Origin: Oscillospiraceae bacterium
GTDB lineage: Bacteria; Bacillota_A; Clostridia; Oscillospirales; Oscillospiraceae
Direction of reading: 5' to 3'
Length of the DNA: 11,705 nucleotides
NCBI GenBank assembly: GCA_017550765.1
Contig: JAFZOC010000312.1
Span: forward strand, 1 to 11,705
Numbering within the stretch: position 1 is the first letter of the stretch; each line of letters starts with the position of its first letter. Position numbers and translations under genes: made by a program. Below the pieces are notes generated by a model. That model saw only the letters and a program-made list of their open reading frames with translations, ran no database searches and had not been told where the DNA came from. Shown piece by piece: positions 6,057 through 11,705 of the stretch.

Positions 6057-7244
6057 ATGGCGAAGATCAGCCCGCCCCGATATGTCCGCCAGGTCCTGGT
6101 GACGCTCCAGGTCCGGGGCTTCCCCACCTTCCTGGTGGGGGGCTGCGTGCGGGACATGCTCCTGGGCGTCCAGCCCCATGACTGGGACATCTGCACCGCC
6201 GCCCTGCCCGAGCAGATCATGGCCCTCTTCCCGGGCTCCCGGCTCACCGGCGGGGCCACCGGCACCGTCACGGTCCGCGTCAACTCCCGTCAGGTGGAAG
6301 TAACGCCCTTCCGCACCGAGAGCAGCTACACAGACCACCGGCACCCGGACCTGGTCCGCTTCGTGACAGACCTGACGGCGGACCTGAGCCGCCGGGACTT
6401 CACCGTGAACGCCATGGCCCTGTCTCCCGACGGCCTGCTCACCGACCCCTTCGGCGGCGCTGCGGACCTGCGTCGGGGGGTGATCCGCTGCGTGGGCGAC
6501 CCGGAGCGCCGCTTCGACGAGGACGCCCTGCGGATGCTGCGGGCCCTGCGCTTCGCCGCCCGTCTGGGCTTCGCGATCGACATCTTCACCATGGAGGCGA
6601 TCCGCCTGCGCGCTCCCCTCTGCGCGACTCTGGCGCCAGAGCGGGTCCAGGAGGAGCTGGAGAAGATCCTGCTGAGCCCTGCGCCGGACATGGCGCTGGA
6701 GGCAGTGGACCTGGGGGCGCTGGACAGCTATCTCTACCGCCGTCTGCCCGAGGAACGGAAGGAGAGCCTCTCGGCGCTGCCCCGGCGGGCCCTGGAGCGC
6801 TGGGCGGGCTTTGCCTGGCTCCTGGAGCGCGCCGGCTGCGTGAGCTCGGCAGGGAGCTTCCTGCAGGCCCTGCACCTGGACGCCCGCACGATCCACATCG
6901 TCAGCACGGCCTCCGCGAGACTGACCGAGCCTCTGCCCGAGACCAGGGCGGACTGGAAGCGCTGCCTGTGCCGCTGCGGCGTCGAGCCGAGCATCTGCCT
7001 GGCCCGCATCGCCGACGCCTTTCTGTCCCCCGGGAACACCAAGGCCGTCAAGGCGGTGCTGGACAGCGGGGAGTGCTGGTCCCTGCGGCAGCTGGCAGTG
7101 ACGGGGGAGGACATGATCGCCCTGGGGCTCCGGGGCAAGGCCGTGGGGGAGATGCTGGACCTGCTGCTGGAGCATGCGATCGAGCATCCGGAGGACAACA
7201 CCAGAGCGCTGCTGATGAGCTTTGCCAGCGGCACGGAGGGATGA
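6057..7244 (+). CDS. cca: CCA-adding tRNA nucleotidyltransferase (class II)
   Basis: The product is 395 aa. It adds or repairs the 3' CCA of tRNAs from CTP and ATP without a template. The head has the class II nucleotidyltransferase signature: LVGGCVRD (26-33), HDWDICT with metal ligands D42 and D44, GTVTV, SRRDFTVNAMA (111-121) and DPFGG. The neck region RRFDEDALRMLRALRFAARL (151-170) selects the incoming base. The helical C-terminal body (about 190-395) is diverged, as usual, with no HD domain. The ATG at 6057 follows GGAGGAGG at ideal spacing; the frame is open upstream to 5850 but that part is not protein-like. It is the first gene of a four-gene packed operon. A poly(A) polymerase is the main alternative; the neck motif and lone copy favour a CCA enzyme. 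Confidence 0.92.
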   Translation: MAKISPPRYVRQVLVTLQVRGFPTFLVGGCVRDMLLGVQPHDWDICTAALPEQIMALFPGSRLTGGATGTVTVRVNSRQVEVTPFRTESSYTDHRHPDLVRFVTDLTADLSRRDFTVNAMALSPDGLLTDPFGGAADLRRGVIRCVGDPERRFDEDALRMLRALRFAARLGFAIDIFTMEAIRLRAPLCATLAPERVQEELEKILLSPAPDMALEAVDLGALDSYLYRRLPEERKESLSALPRRALERWAGFAWLLERAGCVSSAGSFLQALHLDARTIHIVSTASARLTEPLPETRADWKRCLCRCGVEPSICLARIADAFLSPGNTKAVKAVLDSGECWSLRQLAVTGEDMIALGLRGKAVGEMLDLLLEHAIEHPEDNTRALLMSFASGTEG

Positions 7245-7245
7245 G

Positions 7246-7818
7246 ATGGATACCTGGGAGGAACTGAAACATGACTGCGCCGGCTGCCGGCGCTGTGAGC
7301 TGTGCCAGACAAGGACGGAGCGGGTCTTCGGCGTGGGCCGGGAGGACGCGGAGGTCCTCTTCGTGGGAGAGGGCCCGGGCGAGCAGGAAGACCTGAAGGG
7401 GGAGCCCTTCGTGGGCCCTGCCGGCAAACTGCTGGACGACATGCTGCGCATGATCGACCTGGACCGCAGCAAGATCTACATCGCCAACATGGTCAAGTGC
7501 CGCCCGCCCCGGAACCGGGACCCGCTGCCGGAAGAACAGGCCGCCTGCGCGGAATGGCTCCGGCGGCAGATCGGGCTCATCGACCCCAAGATCGTGGTCT
7601 GCCTGGGACGTATCGCCGCCCTTGGCCTGATCGACCCGAACTTCCGCATCACCCGGCAGCACGGCCAGTGGTATGACAAGGACGGCCGCCGCTGGATGGC
7701 CACCTTCCACCCCTCCGCCCTGCTGCGCGATCCCGGCAAACGGCCCGAAGCCTTCCTGGACCTGAGAGCTCTGCGAAAGGAGATCCGCGCCATCTGCACG
7801 CGGACCTATACGATATGA
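7246..7818 (+). CDS. Family 4 (UDGa-type) uracil-DNA glycosylase with iron-sulfur cluster
   Basis: The product is 190 aa, typical of the family. It removes uracil from DNA, starting base excision repair. Motif A is GEGPGEQED (41-49) followed by FVGPAGKLLD (55-64); motif B is HPSALLR (155-161). Four Cys fit the [4Fe-4S] ligands of family 4: C14 and C17 in the N-terminal C-x2-C, then C85 (VKCRPPRNRDP) and C101. C11 and C20 are extra. The ATG at 7246 begins one base after the cca stop codon, with GGAGGG upstream, so translation is probably coupled. An older automatic label for this family is phage SPO1 DNA polymerase-related protein, but the motifs support glycosylase. UdgX is excluded because motif B lacks its RRIH insertion. 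Confidence 0.92.
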   Translation: MDTWEELKHDCAGCRRCELCQTRTERVFGVGREDAEVLFVGEGPGEQEDLKGEPFVGPAGKLLDDMLRMIDLDRSKIYIANMVKCRPPRNRDPLPEEQAACAEWLRRQIGLIDPKIVVCLGRIAALGLIDPNFRITRQHGQWYDKDGRRWMATFHPSALLRDPGKRPEAFLDLRALRKEIRAICTRTYTI

Positions 7819-8750
7819 CACAGCCGCCTAAGGACGGCACGCAGCCGCCCATCGCCTTCAAGACCGTCACCCTCTGCGACAAAGCCTGGGTGGACGAGAT
7901 CGTCCGCGCCGAGGACAGCCCCAGCGCGGACTACAACTTCGGCAACATCTACATCTGGGACAAGACCTATCGCCAGCTCATCGCCCGCTGTGGGGACCGG
8001 ATGCTCACCAAGCTCCGCTATGAGGGGCAGCCGGCCTTCGTCTTCCCCATCGGCAGCGGCCCCCTCCGGCCGGCGATCGAGGCCCTCCGGGACTATGCGG
8101 CCTGGCGCGGCTACTCCCTGACGATCCGGGGCGTCACCGACCGGCACCGGGAGCAGCTGGAGCGGGAGTATCCCGGCGGCTTCTCCTTCGCGCTGGAGGA
8201 GAAGTATCTGGACTATATCTACCGGGCGGAGAAGCTGGCGACCTACGCAGGCAAGGCTCTCCACGGAAAGAAGAACCACTGCAACCGCTTCGAGGCCGAG
8301 CACGACTGGGACTTCCTGCCCCTGACCCGGGCGCTCATCCCCGCCTGCATGGACATGCTGGACGTCTGGACCGAGGAGAACAGCCAGCGCCTGGAGGCGG
8401 GCGTCTCCAACGAGCACGACGCCATCCTCCGCGCCTTCGCCGCCTTCGAGCGCCTGGGCCTGGAGGGAGGCGTCCTGCGGGCGGAGGGGCAGATCGTGGG
8501 CTTCTCCCTGGGGGAGATGTGCGCCTCCGACACCTTTGACGTGCACTTCGAGAAGGCCCGCATCGACCTGAACGGCGCCTACCCCATGGTATGCCGGGAG
8601 CTCACGCGGATGCTCCTGGCGCGGCACCCGGGCCTCGTGTACGTCAACCGGGAGGACGACATGGGCCTCGAGGCCCTGCGCGCCTCGAAGCGGAGCTACA
8701 AGCCGGAATGCCTGCTGAACAAATATGTGGCGAGGTGGAACGATGGCTGA
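7815..8750 (+). CDS. DUF2156 protein, phosphatidylglycerol lysyltransferase C-terminal-like
   Basis: The product is 311 aa and matches DUF2156 (LPG_synthase_C) proteins of Clostridia. These resemble the soluble transferase part of MprF, which moves amino acids from aminoacyl-tRNA onto lipids, built from tandem GNAT-like folds. Visible family marks are SADYNFGNIYIWDKTY (36-51) near the N-terminus, LHGKKNHCNRFE in the middle, FDVHFEKARIDLNGAYP in the second fold, and NREDDMGLEALRASKRSYKPE near the end. There is no membrane segment, so no flippase part; the acceptor is unknown and lipid lysylation should not be assumed. The start overlaps the glycosylase stop by 4 nt (ATGA), a coupled junction. 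Stand-alone DUF2156 proteins next to a GNAT gene are a pattern I associate with Clostridia (recollection, not checked). Confidence 0.8.
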   Translation: MTQPPKDGTQPPIAFKTVTLCDKAWVDEIVRAEDSPSADYNFGNIYIWDKTYRQLIARCGDRMLTKLRYEGQPAFVFPIGSGPLRPAIEALRDYAAWRGYSLTIRGVTDRHREQLEREYPGGFSFALEEKYLDYIYRAEKLATYAGKALHGKKNHCNRFEAEHDWDFLPLTRALIPACMDMLDVWTEENSQRLEAGVSNEHDAILRAFAAFERLGLEGGVLRAEGQIVGFSLGEMCASDTFDVHFEKARIDLNGAYPMVCRELTRMLLARHPGLVYVNREDDMGLEALRASKRSYKPECLLNKYVARWNDG

Positions 8751-9540
8751 CACGGTCGTCCGGGAGGTCCGGAAGGAGGATGCGCCCGCCCTGGCCGCCC
8801 TGTGGCACAGGGTCTTCGGCGACCCGGAGGGACTGTCCCGAGGATTCCTCGAGCAGCTGCCGGAGCTGGGCGCCGGGGCCTGCGCCGAGGAGGACGGCGT
8901 CCTGCTGGGCGCGGCCTATGCCGTGACCGACTACTGGCTGGGGGCGGAGCGCCTCGCGTATCTCTACGCCGTGGCCGTGCTGCCTGAGGCCCGCGGCCGT
9001 GGCCTGGGCGCCGCCCTGAGCCGGGCGGCGGCGGCTCTGGGACGGCGGCTGGGGGCGGAGATCCTCTGCACCTGTCCGGCGGAGGGATCGCTCTACCCCT
9101 GGTACGAGCGCATCATCGGCGTTCGCCCCGCCCTCCGGCAGCGGGAGGAGCGCGTCGCGTGCCGCCCGGGCCCCCTCCCCGCGCCGCTGACGCCGGAGGT
9201 ATACGGCACGCGGCGGGAAGCGCTGCTGGCCGGGACGCCCCATGTGCGGCTCGGGCCGGCGGTCCTGCGGCGGGAGAAGGCCAACTGCCGGATCTGCGGC
9301 GGGGACCTCTTCGCGATCGGCGGGGGGATCGCCGCCGTGTACTGCGAAGAGGGGCTCTGCGTCCTGCGGGAGCTGCTGGCCCCGGCGGGCGCGGACCGCT
9401 CGGCCCTGGCCGCCGCCGTCGGTACGGCACTGGGAGCGGGGGAGGTCCTGCTCTGCACGCCGGACCCGGCGGGGGAGCCCTGCCTGGCCGCCGACCGGCC
9501 ACTGCCGGCGGGCTGCCTCTGGGGCCTGACGCTGGATTAG
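8743..9540 (+). CDS. GNAT family N-acetyltransferase
   Basis: The product is 265 aa. The N-terminal half is a GNAT fold: VREVRKEDAPALAALW (6-21), a beta-bulge strand YLYAVAVLPEARGRGLG (73-89) with the acetyl-CoA loop R84-G85-R86-G87-L88-G89, then a helix, and LYPWYERIIG (118-126 region), the usual FYek-G element. The C-terminal half (about 150-265) looks like a second, degenerate fold, with a hydrophobic strand around GGGIAAVYCEEGLCVLREL. It is Cys-rich for its size, but the Cys do not form an obvious metal site. The substrate cannot be told. The ATG at 8743 overlaps the DUF2156 gene by 8 nt and has GAGGTGG before it; an in-frame ATG at 8725 has a worse site. It is the last gene of the operon. 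Confidence 0.82.
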   Translation: MADTVVREVRKEDAPALAALWHRVFGDPEGLSRGFLEQLPELGAGACAEEDGVLLGAAYAVTDYWLGAERLAYLYAVAVLPEARGRGLGAALSRAAAALGRRLGAEILCTCPAEGSLYPWYERIIGVRPALRQREERVACRPGPLPAPLTPEVYGTRREALLAGTPHVRLGPAVLRREKANCRICGGDLFAIGGGIAAVYCEEGLCVLRELLAPAGADRSALAAAVGTALGAGEVLLCTPDPAGEPCLAADRPLPAGCLWGLTLD

Positions 9541-9568
9541 TGCTCAGCGCTCAGTGCTCAGCATTCAG
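9541..9568. repeat. Four tandem heptamers (YRYTCAG) directly after the GNAT stop codon
   Basis: TGCTCAG, CGCTCAG, TGCTCAG and CATTCAG follow one another without a gap, beginning at the first base after the TAG. They occupy the space between the converging cca operon and the zinc-ribbon pseudogene. I see no inverted repeat within them. Their role is unknown. Confidence 0.6.
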
Positions 9569-10158
9569 AACAAGGAAGACCGCCTCTCCGAGCCCTCGGA
9601 GAGGCGGTCCGCTGCTGCTTGGAGGGAAGAAACGCAAGGATGCGGCGGCCCTCGCTTTTTTTGCGCGTAGGGGAGAGCCTGTCTGTCGATCGTAAGCGTC
9701 AGACTGCCCGGATCATACGCATAGTCGAAGGCCTGCCCACTGTCATCCGGGATGATCTGCTTTCGGTCCCGGGTCAGGGAAGGATCGCGCGTGTAGTATC
9801 CGGGGCAGTATGCGTCATTGACAAAGTCATAGAAGTATCTGACCGTGACGCACTTCGCATACCCTGTGCCATCGTCATCCGGACAGAGCATGACCGTAGC
9901 GCCGTCGGGATCGTACAGGTATGTCTCCCAAGTGCCGACGGGCCCCTTTGCGCCCAGGACGCCCGTGAGGAACAGCGCGCCGACCACAAGGCCGGACCAG
10001 CACTGCGGCAAGCCCTGCGATCAGGCAGGTCTTGCGCCTTTTGGGTGAAGGCGCCGTGCGCTTCGGAGCGCTGCCGGGGGGATCGAGCCGCTCGCCGCAG
10101 GAGCCGAGACTGCGGCGCCGTCGGCGACCTGCGCGCCGCAGTTGGAACAGGATGCCGT
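9565..10158 (-). pseudogene. Decayed zinc-ribbon membrane protein gene (start lost, two frameshifts)
   Basis: Immediately after the lipoprotein stop, leftward reading gives AAGAAGGG, a spacer, then ACG (10158-10156) exactly where an ATG is expected. In that frame the product would start xASCSNCGAQVADGAAV. One base is then missing near 10106. Restoring it gives CGSCGERLDPP, completing a zinc ribbon with Cys at 4, 7, 18 and 21. A basic linker (KRRKTCLIAG) leads into a hydrophobic helix, in which one extra base near 9994 shifts back to GLVVGALFLTGVLG. The intact part continues as GTWETYLYDPDG... with DDDGTGYAK, and ends in SLTLTIDRQ. The resulting plan is cytoplasmic zinc ribbon, one TM helix and an outer beta-rich domain, common in Clostridia. 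The frame runs on through the 9578-9609 hairpin, so the original stop is probably lost too. Sequencing error could explain the indels but not the start change as well. Confidence 0.7.
9578..9609. terminator. Hairpin between converging transcripts
   Basis: A perfect 14-bp stem (9578-9591 with 9596-9609) has a 4-nt loop. Read leftward it is followed by TTCCTTGTTCT, a moderate U-tract; rightward no U-run follows. It most likely terminates the lipoprotein/pseudogene transcript, and may slow or protect the end of the rightward cca operon, whose last stop codon is at 9540. Confidence 0.6.
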
Positions 10159-10173
10159 GGGGGAGCCCTTCTT

Positions 10174-10863
10174 TCAGTTTTGCGCGGGCTGGAGAACGAT
10201 CTCATATTCCCCGTCGAACACGGAGAGCTCGCCGTCATACCAGATGTAATAGAAGCTCTGAGATCCGTCCACGGTGATGAAGTAGCTGTTCCAAGTCATG
10301 GGGAAGGTCTCGCCGTGACCGGTGTAGCTGCCGGTGCCGTCGTCGTTGAAGGTGATGGAGAAACTGTCGTCCGGATATTCCTCGCCGCACTCAAATACCA
10401 TATAGCTGGTATAGCTGCCTGCGGGGGGAAGATAGACAGGGCCCATCACATCACTGTCCTTCTGGAAGGTACTGACCTTGCCTTCCCGGGTGACGGTCAT
10501 GACAAGCCCCTGCACCTGAAAGACGCCCCCCGCGCCGTCGATCACGATGGAGCCGTCTGACCAGCGCAGATCTTTATATTCTACGTACACAAGATCCTCG
10601 CCCTTGGACCGGACGGTCGAGAGATAGCCGCTGCCGTCTCTGTCCAGCGCCAGACTGGTATAGCGAGGGAGAAAGTCAGGATCTTCGGTCTCGGTCAGCG
10701 TCCAGTGACCTTCGGGAGCGGAGTCGGGGGAAGCGTCGCCGGGAGCAGGCTCCTGGACCGACGTGGAGCTGTTGCCGCCGGGGACGGAAGGTCCGCTGCC
10801 GCCGCAGGCGGCCAGGGACAGGGCCAGAGCAAGAGCCAGAAAAAGAATGCAGAGCTTTTTCAT
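10174..10863 (-). CDS. Secreted lipoprotein with two lipocalin-like beta repeats, unknown function
   Basis: The product is 229 aa. Residues 1-19 form a lipoprotein signal with lipobox LAAC and C20 as the lipidated residue. A Gly/Ser/Pro linker (21-50) follows. The rest reads as two similar beta-rich modules of about 85 residues. The first starts GHWTL (52) and contains LDRDGSGYL (73-81). The second starts GSYTS (149) and contains FNDDGTGSYTG (172-182), then many aromatic residues in strands (SYFITVDG, FYYIWYDGELSVFDGEYEIVL). The DGTGxY turn inside a module beginning G-x-W/Y resembles lipocalin-like domains of Clostridial lipoproteins. This is a fold guess, not a function. The ATG at 10863 has GGAGGTG and a near-consensus promoter upstream. 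The pseudogene that follows carries a related module, so the pair may be duplicates. Confidence 0.8.
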   Translation of the reverse strand: MKKLCILFLALALALSLAACGGSGPSVPGGNSSTSVQEPAPGDASPDSAPEGHWTLTETEDPDFLPRYTSLALDRDGSGYLSTVRSKGEDLVYVEYKDLRWSDGSIVIDGAGGVFQVQGLVMTVTREGKVSTFQKDSDVMGPVYLPPAGSYTSYMVFECGEEYPDDSFSITFNDDGTGSYTGHGETFPMTWNSYFITVDGSQSFYYIWYDGELSVFDGEYEIVLQPAQN

Positions 10864-10897
10864 GGGACACCTCCGAAAGGAAGGAAGTTGCCCTTGT

Positions 10898-10926
10898 ATT
10901 ATAACGGATCTCTTCCCCGGGTGCAA
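10898..10926 (-). promoter_or_regulatory. Sigma-A promoter of the lipoprotein gene
   Basis: Read leftward, TTGCAC (10921-10926), 17 bp, then a perfect TATAAT (10898-10903). Initiation near 10890 gives a leader of about 27 nt containing GGAGGTG. Confidence 0.8.
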
Positions 10927-10943
10927 GAGGAGACGGAGGGAAG

Positions 10944-10967
10944 ATGAAGGAATGAAAGAGTGAAGGA
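10944..10967. repeat. Three tandem octamers (RTGAARGA)
   Basis: ATGAAGGA, ATGAAAGA and GTGAAGGA follow one another just upstream of the lipoprotein promoter. They are purine-rich on the plus strand. With the heptamers at 9541-9568 they bracket the lipoprotein/pseudogene unit. No function is evident. Confidence 0.45.
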
Positions 10968-10999
10968 AGCATGCCGAAGAGGATGCTGTCAGCCTCCCG

Positions 11000-11036
11000 C
11001 GGGCCCTGGCATGTGGCCCGGACGCTTCGTGAAGCG
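11000..11036. other. Two small GC-rich hairpins in the lipoprotein-oligopeptidase spacer
   Basis: CGGGCC-N9-GGCCCG (11000-11020) is followed by the palindrome CGCTTC-GT-GAAGCG (11023-11036). Neither has a U-tract. Otherwise the 10968-11085 stretch shows no gene. These may be chance structures beyond the oligopeptidase terminator. Confidence 0.35.
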
Positions 11037-11085
11037 CCCCTGCGGTGGGGGCGGACGTTTGCGCGTGTCCTGGGGCTCGCGCGGC

Positions 11086-11124
11086 AAGGAAAAGGGGGAA
11101 CGCGGAAAACCGCGTTCCCCCTTT
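11086..11124 (-). terminator. Intrinsic terminator of the oligoendopeptidase gene
   Basis: A 15-bp stem (11091-11105 with 11110-11124) has an AAAA loop on the plus strand. Read leftward the 3' arm runs into TTTTCCTT (11093-11086). It lies 35 nt beyond the stop codon at 11160. Confidence 0.85.
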
Positions 11125-11159
11125 GACGACCTAAGACCTGTGACCAAGACCCGGCAGGC

Positions 11160-11705
11160 TCACACCAGCTGCTCCATCTCGTCCACCAGCTCGCCGAAGA
11201 GGCTGAGGGCGGCGTTGATGGGATCGGGGCTGGACATGTCCACGCCGGCGATCTTCAGCAGGCTGATCGGGTCGGTGCTGCTGCCGCCGGAGAGGAACTT
11301 TTTGTAGTCGGCCACGGCGGGAGCGCCCTCTTTCAGGATGCGCTCGGCGATGGCCACGGCGGCGGAGAAGCCGGTGGCATACTGGAAGACGTAGTAGTTG
11401 TAGAAGAAGTGGGGGATGCGCTCCCACTCCAGGGCAATCTCGTCGTCGGAGACCATGTCGGGACCGAAGTAGAGCTTGTTGAGCGCATGGTACTTCTTGC
11501 AGAGCGCGTCGGCGGTGAGCGTCTCGCCCCGCTCGGACATGCGGCCCATCTCCAGTTCGAACTCGGCGAACATGGTCTGGCGGTAGATGGTGCCCTTGAA
11601 CTGGTCCAGGAAGTGGTTGATCAGGTAGGCCCGCTGCTTCTTGTCCGTGGTCTTCTGCAGCAGATGCCGCATCAGCAGCACCTCGTTGCAGGTGGAGGCC
11701 ACCTC
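11160..11705 (-). CDS. Oligoendopeptidase F-like M3 metallopeptidase, C-terminal part (cut by window edge)
   Basis: About 181 codons are visible; the frame is open to the edge at 11705 and the gene continues outside. The family hydrolyses short peptides in the cytoplasm with an HExxH zinc site. The HExxH itself lies beyond the edge. The visible part begins EVASTCNEVLL, which matches the FVAEVAS-x-NE segment following HExxH; its first Glu is probably the third zinc ligand. HFFYNYYVFQYATGFSAA (132-149 region of the visible part) is the conserved His/Tyr substrate-binding stretch, and the ending around GVDMSSPDPINAALSLF is typical of the PepF clade. A GTG at 11702 is an internal codon, not a start. 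A strong terminator follows. Confidence is high for the family but not for the exact subtype. Confidence 0.92.
   Translation of the reverse strand, partial: EVASTCNEVLLMRHLLQKTTDKKQRAYLINHFLDQFKGTIYRQTMFAEFELEMGRMSERGETLTADALCKKYHALNKLYFGPDMVSDDEIALEWERIPHFFYNYYVFQYATGFSAAVAIAERILKEGAPAVADYKKFLSGGSSTDPISLLKIAGVDMSSPDPINAALSLFGELVDEMEQLV

Noticed and set aside
5814..7472. A 552-codon leftward open frame opposite cca
   Set aside because: Antisense to the CCA enzyme with arginine- and glutamine-rich nonsense sequence and no family motif.
7806..8753. A 315-codon leftward open frame matching the DUF2156 gene almost end to end
   Set aside because: Shadow caused by codon bias. The plus frame has family motifs and coupled junctions; the antisense frame has neither.
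9994..10107. Programmed frameshifting in the zinc-ribbon gene
   Set aside because: No slippery heptamer is present at either shift, two opposite shifts would be needed, and the start codon is also lost. Decay or sequencing error is simpler.
9619..10560. A 313-codon rightward open frame across the lipoprotein and pseudogene
   Set aside because: The lipoprotein on the other strand has a promoter, ribosome binding site and lipobox. The rightward frame has no such support.
1..11705. CRISPR array, tRNA, rRNA or insertion sequence
   Set aside because: I saw no spaced direct repeats of suitable length, no cloverleaf, no rRNA-like stretch and no transposase motif. The short tandem repeats have no spacers.

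Overview
This is a GC-rich chromosomal window from a Gram-positive bacterium. The most likely source is a high-GC gut Clostridia, Oscillospiraceae-like (the Flavonifractor, Oscillibacter or Pseudoflavonifractor neighbourhood). The grounds are a MurT/GatD pair (a Gram-positive peptidoglycan amidation system), strong AGGAGG-type ribosome binding sites, sigma-A promoters with 17-bp spacers, a SleB-like hydrolase, an LAAC-type lipoprotein and an M3 oligopeptidase. The taxon is inferred; no rRNA or other marker is present. Nothing seen requires a phage, plasmid or transposon, and there is no CRISPR array or tRNA.

Layout. (1) Positions 1-4443 hold a leftward block. In transcription order it reads murT, gatD, a PHP-domain phosphoesterase, a 45-aa membrane protein, and a secreted SleB-like cell wall hydrolase ending at back-to-back terminator hairpins (39-105). 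A good promoter lies upstream of murT (4186-4214). (2) murC (4444-5817) is also leftward and has its own promoter (5950-5978) and terminator (4385-4415). A 314-base AT-richer spacer separates it from murT. (3) Divergent from murC is a tightly packed rightward operon (6057-9540): CCA-adding enzyme, family 4 uracil-DNA glycosylase, DUF2156 protein and GNAT acetyltransferase, with junctions of +1, -4 and -8 nt. (4) Positions 9541-11705 are leftward again: the 3' part of an oligoendopeptidase F-like gene with its terminator, then a lipoprotein with a near-consensus promoter, then a decayed zinc-ribbon membrane protein gene. Short tandem repeats lie on both sides of the lipoprotein/pseudogene pair.

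How the genes work together. MurC adds the first amino acid of the peptidoglycan stem, MurT-GatD amidates D-Glu of lipid II, and the SleB-like protein would cut mature wall, so the left half is dominated by cell wall functions. The right operon mixes tRNA 3'-end maturation, DNA repair and two acyltransferase-fold proteins.

Most of the window is ordinary housekeeping. The observations I rate highest are a 17-bp inverted repeat that would bury the ribosome binding site of the hydrolase and carries a TATACT hexamer in its loop, overlapping antisense leaders predicted for murC and the cca operon, and a zinc-ribbon/single-TM pseudogene with a start-codon lesion and two opposite frameshifts. I did not find a convincing undescribed multi-gene system.
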